Shown here in pieces: positions 16,578-22,954 of a DNA stretch of 40,885 nt. Made by a program: the position numbers and the translations under genes. Each line of letters opens with the position of its first letter. Position 1 is the stretch's first letter. Location of the stretch: NCBI RefSeq assembly GCF_001552155.1, contig NZ_BCQQ01000058.1:1-40885 (forward strand), written 5' to 3'. This stretch comes from Actinomadura formosensis NBRC 14204 (GTDB lineage: Bacteria; Actinomycetota; Actinomycetes; Streptosporangiales; Streptosporangiaceae). Below the pieces are notes generated by a model, which was not told the origin of the DNA, made no database searches, and worked only from the letters and a program-made list of their open reading frames with translations.

Positions 16578-17040
16578 CGGTCTCCCTCGTCCGCCATGAC
16601 TCCCCGCCTTCGCAGGTCAAACCGCCTGTGAGCTACCCGCTGGCCGGGCGTCTATGCGGTCCCGCCGGATCGGGGCCTGCGGGAGCCGGCCCAGGCCGGA
16701 GCCGGGAACGCCGATCGTCCGTCCGACGTCCGACGAGGGCCCGGCCGTATCTCAGATTTCAACGGGCTTCCAGTGAGGAATCCCGGTCGTTCACGGCCGG
16801 GAGGAATCGCTTCCCTGCCCGGAGCCCGGACGTCAGTCCGGGCGTTCTCGCTGGTCGATGCAGTCCGCGCCCATCGTTCCTGTGGTTCGCCATCTCCGAG
16901 AGCTACAGGCGGCTGTGGCCCGACGTGAACACCCTCGTCGGCTCCGTCCAGGTCGGCTGACCGCGCAACCGTCCGGACGCGGGCGGGGTTCAGGGGGCGC
17001 ACGTCCGACCGGACGTGCTCGCTCGCTGAGAGGGGAACCC
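16578..17040. other. Intergenic region with hairpins and possible relic
   Basis: There is no intact gene here. A possible IS605/TnpB right-end relic lies at 16760-16815 (separate entry). A GCCCGGA-CGTCAG-TCCGGGC hairpin follows at 16824-16843. A short frame from about 16872 reads FLWFAISESYRRLWPDVNTL before a stop at 16960; it looks like a fragment of a coding sequence but I do not recognise it. The promoter of the downstream SDR gene should lie in the last 80 bases. Confidence 0.5.
16760..16815 (+). mobile_element. Possible IS200/IS605-type right end / omega-RNA relic
   Basis: After GGCTTCCAGTGAGGAA comes a 9-bp stem, TCCCGGTCG with CGGCCGGGA (one T-G wobble), with loop TTCA (16781-16802), then GGAATCGC. 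Actinobacterial tnpB genes of the IS605 group commonly end in a segment of this form (GAATCCCCGTC-GTTCACGGCGGGGAGGAA), which is the 3' part of the omega RNA and the transposon right end. A short frame just upstream ends in a stop next to it, but no recognisable TnpB residues survive. I read it as a solo relic; the match rests on memory of the family pattern. Confidence 0.4.
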
Positions 17041-17847
17041 ATGGATCTGCGGCTTGCCGGACGTGTCGCGGTCGTCACCGGGGCGTCGAAGGGGATCGGG
17101 CTGGCGGTCACGCGGACGCTGCTGGACGAGGACGCCCGCGTGGTGGCGGTGTCGCGCGAACCCGGCGCGGAACTGGAGGTGCTCGCCGGTCCGAACCTGC
17201 TGCACGTGCCGGCCGATCTGATGGAGCCGGACGCCCCGGCGATGGCCGTGCGGCGGGCGGTGGAGGTGTTCGGCCGGCTCGACGTGCTGGTCAACAACGC
17301 GGGCGGCCCGCCGCCCGGGGCGAGCCTGCCGCGGTTCGGGTTCCTGACCCCGACGGACGACGACTGGCGCGACATGTTCGAGTTCAACCTGTTCGCGGTG
17401 GTCCGGGCGGTGCGGGCGGCGATCCCGCATCTGCTGGAGAGCGACGCGGCGTCGATCGTGAACGTCTCGTCGGGCAACGGGCGGCGTCCCGGGCCGATGA
17501 ACTTCGACTACAACGCGGCGAAGGCGGCGCTGAACAACCTGACCAAGGGGCTGTCGGAGGAGTACGCGCCGCAGGGCGTCCGGGTCAATTCGGTCTCGCC
17601 GGGGCCGGTCCGCACACCGTGGTGGACGGACGAGGGCGGCGCCGCCGACATCATCGCCGGGGCCACCGGGGCGGACCGCGACGCGGTGCTGGACGGCGGC
17701 GCCGCGCAGATGATGAGCCTGACCACCGGCCGTCTCGCCGTGCCGCAGGAGGTCGCGGACGTGGTCGTCCTGCTGGCCTCGCCGCGGTCGGCGAGCACGA
17801 CCGGGGCCGACTTCGCGGTGGACTCCGGTTTCCTCAAGGAGATCTGA
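17041..17847 (+). CDS. SDR family oxidoreductase
   Basis: This is a classical short-chain dehydrogenase/reductase of 268 residues. The NAD(P)-binding motif TGASKGIG lies at 13-20, NNAG at 85-88, the catalytic Ser at 143-144 within NVSSGNG, and YNAAK with Tyr157 and Lys161. The SPGPVRTPWW segment after the active site is normal. The substrate is unknown; the subgroup resembles 3-oxoacyl-ACP reductase-like proteins of actinomycetes. The ATG at 17041 has GAGAGGGGAA upstream and begins the domain directly. A longer open frame from 16858 adds residues that do not look like an SDR. A strong hairpin follows the stop codon. Confidence 0.92.
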   Translation: MDLRLAGRVAVVTGASKGIGLAVTRTLLDEDARVVAVSREPGAELEVLAGPNLLHVPADLMEPDAPAMAVRRAVEVFGRLDVLVNNAGGPPPGASLPRFGFLTPTDDDWRDMFEFNLFAVVRAVRAAIPHLLESDAASIVNVSSGNGRRPGPMNFDYNAAKAALNNLTKGLSEEYAPQGVRVNSVSPGPVRTPWWTDEGGAADIIAGATGADRDAVLDGGAAQMMSLTTGRLAVPQEVADVVVLLASPRSASTTGADFAVDSGFLKEI

Positions 17848-17876
17848 GGCAGGCGCACCGCTGCTCGGCGGCCGGT

Positions 17877-17915
17877 GACCGCGGCCCCGGCGGGCGTGCC
17901 GCCGGGGCCGCGGTC
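17877..17915. terminator. Bidirectional terminator, 17-bp perfect stem
   Basis: A 17-bp perfect GC-rich stem (17877-17893 with 17899-17915) closes a 5-nt GCGTG loop. It lies between the convergent SDR (plus) and MFS (minus) genes and would serve both. Confidence 0.75.
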
Positions 17916-17937
17916 GGGAGCGGCCGGGGCTCGCGCG

Positions 17938-19404
17938 TCATCCGGTGGGACGGCGCGGCAGGAACAGTGCCGGGACGAGCGCCAGGGCCAGCAGCCCGAC
18001 CGCGAACATGTAGGTGTGCTGGAACGCGTCCGCCAGCGGCCCGGCGATCGCCCGGTGGGCCTGCGGGCCCAGCCGGTGGACGGCCTGGAGCGCGCCGCCC
18101 TCCCCGGCCGGCACCAGGTCGGCCATCAGCGTGGACAGGACCACCGACGCCATCGCCGTCCCGACCGCCCCCGCCGTCGTGTTGATCAGGTTGACGGTCG
18201 TGCTCGCCGCCGGGGCCCGGTCGTGCGGCAGTCCCCGCGTCGCCGCCGTCATCGCGGGCATCATCGTCGCGCCGCCGCCCGCGCCCATCAGCAGCATCGC
18301 CGCGCACAGCCCCCAGTACGGCGTGTCCGCGCCGAGCTGGACGGTGAACAGGGAGAACCCGGTCAGCGCGGTCGCGATCGACACCGGGACGAGCCGTCCG
18401 GGCGGAACCCGGTCGATGAGCCGGCCCGCGACCTGCATCGCCGTCCCGGAGCCGAGCGCGAACGGGATGCCGAGCACGCCCGCCATCGTCGCGCTCTCCC
18501 CCCGGACGACCTGCAGATACAGCGGGAGGAGCAGCATGGTTCCGAAGTAGCCGAACGCGAACAGGGTCAGGGTGCCGGTGGCGGCGGCGAACGTCCGGTC
18601 CCGGAACTGGCGCGGGTCGATCAGCGGATGCCGCGCCGTCACCGCCCGGACGGCGAACGCGGCGATCAGTGCCGCGCCCGCCGCCAGCGGCACGAGCACC
18701 CCGGCCGAGCCGAAGTCGCCGCGGTCGCCGCCCTTCGTGACGCCGTAGAGCAGCGCGGCGATGCCCGGTGACAGTGTCAGCAGGCCGGGCACGTCCAGCG
18801 GCGTGCGCGCCTCGGGGGCGTCGCGCGGGAACAGCCGGGCGGCGAGCACCACGACCGCCGCCGCCACGGGCAGGTTGACGAAGAACATCCACCGCCACGA
18901 CACCTCGTCGATCAGCCGGCCGCCGAGGACCGGGCCGGCCAGCGGGCCGACGAGGATCGCGAGGCCGAGCGTGCTCATCAGCCGGCCGAGCCGCTCGGGA
19001 CCGGCGGCGCGCAGCAGGATCGTCATGCCGACCGGCATCACCAGGCCGCCGCTGAACCCCTGCACGACCCGGAAGACGATCAGCGACTCGATGTTCCACG
19101 CCAGCCCGGCGAGCATCGACCCGGCCGCGAACGCGGCGATGGCGCCGAGGTACAGCCGGCGCGCGCCGAACCGTCCGACGGCCCACGCGCTGGACGGGAT
19201 GACCGCGCCGAGAGCCAGCGAGTAGCCGGTCGCCACCCACTGGATCGCGCCGAGCGGGGCGTGGAAGTCCCGCGACAGCCGGGTGATCGCCACGTTCACG
19301 ACCGTCGTGTCCAGCGTGATCATGATCGAGCCGAGGGCGAGGACGAGCGCGACCGCCATCGGCCTCGTCCTGACCCGGGGCGGAGCCTCCGCCATGGCGG
19401 TCAT
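17938..19404 (-). CDS. DHA2-family (EmrB/QacA-type) MFS multidrug exporter
   Basis: A 488-residue major facilitator with about 14 hydrophobic segments. The first helix carries the DHA2 signature SIMITLDTTVVNVAI. The segment IQWVATGYSLALGAVIP, the loop GRFGARRLYLGA (motif A) and the helix LGLAILVGPLAGPVLGG (motif C, typical of drug:H+ antiporters) follow. It should expel hydrophobic or cationic compounds using the proton gradient; the substrate is unknown. The start ATG lies one base after the stop of the FMN reductase gene, so the two genes form a coupled operon. A second in-frame ATG three codons downstream is an alternative start. Confidence 0.93.
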   Translation of the reverse strand: MTAMAEAPPRVRTRPMAVALVLALGSIMITLDTTVVNVAITRLSRDFHAPLGAIQWVATGYSLALGAVIPSSAWAVGRFGARRLYLGAIAAFAAGSMLAGLAWNIESLIVFRVVQGFSGGLVMPVGMTILLRAAGPERLGRLMSTLGLAILVGPLAGPVLGGRLIDEVSWRWMFFVNLPVAAAVVVLAARLFPRDAPEARTPLDVPGLLTLSPGIAALLYGVTKGGDRGDFGSAGVLVPLAAGAALIAAFAVRAVTARHPLIDPRQFRDRTFAAATGTLTLFAFGYFGTMLLLPLYLQVVRGESATMAGVLGIPFALGSGTAMQVAGRLIDRVPPGRLVPVSIATALTGFSLFTVQLGADTPYWGLCAAMLLMGAGGGATMMPAMTAATRGLPHDRAPAASTTVNLINTTAGAVGTAMASVVLSTLMADLVPAGEGGALQAVHRLGPQAHRAIAGPLADAFQHTYMFAVGLLALALVPALFLPRRPTG

Positions 19405-19405
19405 C

Positions 19406-19978
19406 TCATGCCCCGTACGGACGCGCGGCCCGCGCGCGGCGCAGCGCGTGCCCCCACCAGGCGAGCTGGTCGAGCATCCCCTTGACCGCCGCGGCGGCGC
19501 CTTCGGGATCGTTCGGCCGGCCGTCGTTTCCGAACCAGTTCCACGGGTGGTGAAAGCTCACGGTGTCGCGCACCGTGACCGCGTGCAACTCGGCGAAGAC
19601 GCCCCGCAGATGTTCGACGGACCGCAGCCCGCCCGCCACCCCGCCGTACGACACGAACGCGACCGGCTTCGCGCGCCACTCATAGAAGCAGGTGTCGATC
19701 AGGTTCTTCAGCGTGCCGGGGAAGCTGTGGTTGTATTCGCAGGTCACGACGGTGTAGGCGTCCGCCTCGCCCAGCTTGTCGGTCACGCTCGCGAACTTCT
19801 CGGACGTCTTCGCGCCCAGCACCGCCGGGGGCGGCTCCTCCGCCACGTCCACGACATCGATGATCAGGTCGTCGCGCTGCCGGGCCTGCCCGATGAACCA
19901 GTCCGCCACGGTCGGCCCGAACCGTCCCTCACGGGTGCTCCCGATGATGACCGCCATGCGCAGCGGTGCCTCGGTCAT
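19406..19978 (-). CDS. NAD(P)H-dependent FMN reductase
   Basis: A flavodoxin-like NADPH-dependent FMN/quinone reductase of 190 residues. The FMN phosphate loop GSTREGR lies at 13-19. The central TCEYNHSFPGTLKNLIDTCFYEW segment and the SYGGVAGG loop match the family. It may reduce quinones or azo and nitro compounds; co-expression with a multidrug exporter suggests a detoxification role. The C-terminal tail is Arg/Ala-rich. It is the first gene of a two-gene operon with the MFS exporter. A perfect TCATCTG-T-CAGATGA palindrome lies about 67 nt upstream. Confidence 0.92.
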   Translation of the reverse strand: MTEAPLRMAVIIGSTREGRFGPTVADWFIGQARQRDDLIIDVVDVAEEPPPAVLGAKTSEKFASVTDKLGEADAYTVVTCEYNHSFPGTLKNLIDTCFYEWRAKPVAFVSYGGVAGGLRSVEHLRGVFAELHAVTVRDTVSFHHPWNWFGNDGRPNDPEGAAAAVKGMLDQLAWWGHALRRARAARPYGA

Positions 19979-20044
19979 TGGTCTCTCCTCGCGTATGTGC
20001 AGCTCGTTGGCGTGATCGAAGCTACGGAGACCACCGAGGACGCC

Positions 20045-20059
20045 TCATCTGTCAGATGA
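20045..20059. promoter_or_regulatory. Operator-like palindrome TCATCTG-T-CAGATGA
   Basis: A perfect 7-bp inverted repeat with a one-base centre lies upstream of the FMN reductase/MFS operon (start at 19978) and about 180 nt before the divergent lipoprotein gene. Its size and symmetry suit a TetR- or MarR-type repressor dimer. No such regulator gene adjoins it. Confidence 0.5.
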
Positions 20060-20240
20060 CTGGGGTGCCCTACCTGTTGTCCACCGACCGTGGCGGGTCC
20101 CGGCGTCATGCCGGCGCGGCGGGCTCGGCTCGGCCGGAGGCGGCCATGGGGGTGGAGAGGATGATCACCGACTGCGACGTTGGTCGTGAGTGCCCCCGGT
20201 CGGTGGGATCGGGGGCGCGCTCTGGGCTGGAGGTTCGGGG

Positions 20241-21041
20241 ATGTGGCGGCTGGTCGTGACCGGGATGGTGGCGGGCGCCCTGCTGAGCGGGTGCGGCGGC
20301 GAAGGGGCCTCCATCCTTGGCAAGGAGACGCTGGTCGCGGGCGTCCGGCCGGACCTGCCGGGCATCGGGTTCAGGCGCCCGGACGGGACGTTCGAGGGCC
20401 TGGACGTGGACGTGTCCCGCTACCTGGCCGGCCGGATGGGGAAGAAGGTCCGGTTCGCCCCGGTGCTGGCGCGGGACCGTGAGCGGCTCCTCCGGCACGG
20501 GGACGTCGACATGGTCCTGACGTTCTGGGTGGAGCCCGAGTGGAAGCAGCGCCTCACGTTCGCGGGCCCGTACCTCCTGTCGTACCAGGACATCCTCGTC
20601 CGGAACCGGATGAGGGACGTGCACGGGGTGCACGACCTCAAGGGACGCAGGATCTGCGCCGTGACCGGGGCCGGCGCGGCCGAGGCGGTGACCGTGGAGC
20701 GGCAGGTGCCGGCGGTGCCGGTCGCGGCGAGGTCCTACGACGAGTGCATGACGATGCTCGGGGACGGCCGGATCGACGCGATCACGACGAACGACACGAT
20801 TCTGGCCGGGTTGGAGACCGGAAGGGGCGACGGGTTCCGGCTGCTGCGCGCCCGGTTCGGCGAGCGGCGGACGGGCATCGCGGTCCGCAGGGGCGACCTC
20901 GACGGATGCGAAGCCCTCAACCGGGCCATCACCCAGATGTACCAGGACGGGACGATGGCGAAGCTCATGCGCAAGTGGTTCGGCACGTCCGGCCTCGACC
21001 TCTCGGATGTGGAGGTTCCCGAGTTCGAAGGCTGCCTCTGA
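20241..21041 (+). CDS. Family 3 solute-binding lipoprotein
   Basis: This is an amino-acid-type extracytoplasmic binding protein of 266 residues. The signal peptide ends in the lipobox LLSGC, giving lipidated Cys18. The mature part has SBP_bac_3 hallmarks: GVRPDLPGIGF, FEGLDVDVSRYLAGRMG, VDMVLTFWVEPEWKQRLTFAGPYL and IDAITTNDTILAGL. The ATG at 20241 is preceded by GGAGG (20229-20233); an in-frame ATG at 20190 lies before the ribosome site and is rejected. No permease or ATPase gene accompanies it, so it must pair with a distant transporter or act as a sensor. A GCCCCCG/CGGGGGC hairpin (20192-20216) lies in its leader. It converges on the anti-sigma-like gene with only 3 nt between stop codons. 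Confidence 0.9.
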   Translation: MWRLVVTGMVAGALLSGCGGEGASILGKETLVAGVRPDLPGIGFRRPDGTFEGLDVDVSRYLAGRMGKKVRFAPVLARDRERLLRHGDVDMVLTFWVEPEWKQRLTFAGPYLLSYQDILVRNRMRDVHGVHDLKGRRICAVTGAGAAEAVTVERQVPAVPVAARSYDECMTMLGDGRIDAITTNDTILAGLETGRGDGFRLLRARFGERRTGIAVRRGDLDGCEALNRAITQMYQDGTMAKLMRKWFGTSGLDLSDVEVPEFEGCL

Positions 21042-21044
21042 CCC

Positions 21045-21686
21045 CTATTGGGGCTTGCGGCGGATGTTGTTGGGCTGGGTCGGCTTCGCGGTCGGCCGGG
21101 TGGTCTCGTTCTTGCCCTTGCCGGGGCCGGTGGCCGGCGGGTTGCCGTTGTCGTTGTCGGACCCGCGCGGGGGCGTGCTGGTGCTGTGCGGGTTCGGGCT
21201 CTTCTTCGGCTGGCCCGACGCGTTCGCCTTGTCGTGCTGCCGGCTCGTCGTGGGCGACGCCGACGGCGAGGACGACGGCCTGTGCGTCGGTGACGGCGAG
21301 TACCGCGTCGCCGGCGTGTTGTCGTTGCCGCCGCCGTGGTGGTGCTCGTGATGCCTTGAGGACGGGGACGGCTCCGGGGCCTGACCGGGGAAGTGCCCGG
21401 TCCCGTAGGCGACACCGCCGGTCAGCAGGATCGAGCCGCCCACCAGCGCGATGACCTTGGCGGTCAGGAAGCGGCGCAGGCCGGTGAGCCGGGACTTGCG
21501 CGCGGCGGGCGCGGACGCGGCCAGGAAGGCGGCGACGGCCGCGTCCTCGCCGCCGAGTTCCTCCGGACGGCCGGGCGCGGTGGCGGTCGTGAGCAGCGCG
21601 TGAAGCGGGGCGTGCCCGCCGGCGCCGTCGAGCAGCCGCTCGGCGGTGTGCTGGTCGAGCCGTCCGGCCTCGGTGTCGTCGCTCAT
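21045..21686 (-). CDS. Membrane protein, probable anti-sigma factor
   Basis: The protein has 213 residues. Residues 1-72 form a cytoplasmic part (MSDDTEAGRLDQHTAERLL ... AAFLAASAP) that could bind a sigma factor. A single membrane helix lies at about 75-95. The external tail of about 115 residues is low-complexity, rich in Ser, Pro, His and Asn (HHEHHHGGGND and PSPTHRPSSSPSASP). It overlaps the upstream sigma-factor gene by ATGA, the usual arrangement for a sigma/anti-sigma pair. It lacks the HxxxCxxC zinc motif of ZAS anti-sigma factors, so the call rests on context and topology. The product could alternatively be a wall-spanning accessory protein. Confidence 0.7.
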   Translation of the reverse strand: MSDDTEAGRLDQHTAERLLDGAGGHAPLHALLTTATAPGRPEELGGEDAAVAAFLAASAPAARKSRLTGLRRFLTAKVIALVGGSILLTGGVAYGTGHFPGQAPEPSPSSRHHEHHHGGGNDNTPATRYSPSPTHRPSSSPSASPTTSRQHDKANASGQPKKSPNPHSTSTPPRGSDNDNGNPPATGPGKGKNETTRPTAKPTQPNNIRRKPQ

Positions 21687-22288
21687 GTCACCCCTTCAGC
21701 GCCTGGACCGCTGCTTTTGTCACCCCGGACCAGCGGCCGGGCCGTCCCGGTCTCGGCCAGCCGGTCGGCGAGGCGGCGCAGCCCGCGGTAGGCGGCGGTG
21801 CGGACGGCCCCCGAGCGTTTGCCGAGGACCTTGCCCGCCGACTTGGCGTCCAGGCCGACGACGACGCGCAGCAGTACCGCCTCGGCCTGGTCGCGGGGGA
21901 GCTCGGAGATCAGCCGCAGTGCCTCCTCGGTGGCGATGCCGTCCAGGGCGGCGAGTTCGGTGTCGCCGTCGGCGGCCATCGTGACGAGTTCCTCGACGGG
22001 CAGGTCGGAGCCGGGGCGGCGGGACTTGCGGCGCAGATGGTCCAGGGCCCGGTGCCGGGTGATCGTCGCGGTCCAGCCGCGGAAGCCGTCGAGGTCGCCG
22101 CGGAACGAGCGCAGGTCGCGGGCGATCTGCAGCCACGCCTCCGACGTCACGTCCTCGGCGTCCGCGCCGACGAGCGCGCCCGCGAAACGGATCAGGCGGG
22201 GCTGGACGTCGCGGTAGAGCATGCGGAAGGACTCCTCGTCGCCGTCCTGCGCCGCCCGGAGCGCACGGCCGAGTTCGTCCTCGTCCAC
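21683..22288 (-). CDS. Sigma-70 family (ECF-type) RNA polymerase sigma factor
   Basis: A 201-residue extracytoplasmic-function-type sigma factor. Region 2 covers about residues 20-90 (FRMLYRDVQPRLIRFAGALVG, DVTSEAWLQIARDL, GWTATITRHRALDHLRRK). Region 4 covers 125-178 (LISELPRDQAEAVLLRVVVGLDAKSAGKVLGKRSGAVR and onward). I use the GTG at 22288. The open frame continues to 22456, but that would run into the divergent gene at 22407, and VDEDELGRALRAAQDGDEESF is the normal family start. It overlaps the anti-sigma-like gene by 4 nt. The 118-bp divergent gap to the deacetylase operon makes that operon a candidate target. Confidence 0.88.
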   Translation of the reverse strand: MDEDELGRALRAAQDGDEESFRMLYRDVQPRLIRFAGALVGADAEDVTSEAWLQIARDLRSFRGDLDGFRGWTATITRHRALDHLRRKSRRPGSDLPVEELVTMAADGDTELAALDGIATEEALRLISELPRDQAEAVLLRVVVGLDAKSAGKVLGKRSGAVRTAAYRGLRRLADRLAETGTARPLVRGDKSSGPGAEGVT

Positions 22289-22406
22289 CGCGCCATTGTG
22301 CAGGCATTCCCGCAATGGTGTGACACCTACATGTGGGTTCGCGCTGAGGAGTTGACGCCCGCGCCGCCGGGACGTCCCCCCGCCCCGCCACCAGTACTGG
22401 ACGAAC

Positions 22407-22952
22407 ATGATCGGCAATACCCCGTACGACCGGGACGAACTTCTCGTCACCGGCATTCCTCCGGTCGCTGATCCGTTGACGACGCCGTTGACGGAGCCCC
22501 CAACCGAGACGAAACCGTTAACTGAAACCGAAGCGGCGCCCGTCTTCGTCGACGTGTCCGGGTGGCGGGCTCGGCTCGGGCGGCGGCTGGGGCTGGCGGC
22601 CGGCGCGCTCCTCGTCGTGTTCCTGGGTGCGCTGGGCCTCGGCCTGACGACCGGGGCCGATGTGCCGTTGACGCCGTGGAGCGAGTCGTCCGCTCACCCA
22701 CGCGTGAAGGGGAGCCACCCGCGGGTCGCGCCCCCCAAGACGACCGAGAAGACCGAGTCGCCCGCCGGAGGGTCCGCTCCCACCGGGCAGGCCGCGGTTC
22801 CCGCTCCCCCTGCGACGTCCAGGCCGTCGTCCTCCACGCCTGCGCCGCAGACCGCGCCGACGGCCGTCGCGACCACGAGCAGGCCGGGCAGAACCCAGGT
22901 GTCCACCCCCGCTTCCCCGCCTGCCTGGGGACACAAGAAGAAGAGCCGCTGA
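22407..22952 (+). CDS. Small Pro/Thr-rich membrane protein
   Basis: A 181-residue protein with a Pro/Thr/Glu-rich cytoplasmic head (1-52), one membrane helix at about 62-82 (LGLAAGALLVVFLGALGLGL) and a low-complexity Ser/Thr/Pro external tail ending in basic KKKSR. No domain is recognised. Its stop codon lies 2 nt before the GTG of the deacetylase/glycosyltransferase gene, so they are probably translated together and the protein may help anchor or regulate that enzyme. The opposite strand holds only shadow frames. Composition is like its neighbours. Confidence 0.75.
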   Translation: MIGNTPYDRDELLVTGIPPVADPLTTPLTEPPTETKPLTETEAAPVFVDVSGWRARLGRRLGLAAGALLVVFLGALGLGLTTGADVPLTPWSESSAHPRVKGSHPRVAPPKTTEKTESPAGGSAPTGQAAVPAPPATSRPSSSTPAPQTAPTAVATTSRPGRTQVSTPASPPAWGHKKKSR

Positions 22953-22954
22953 CA

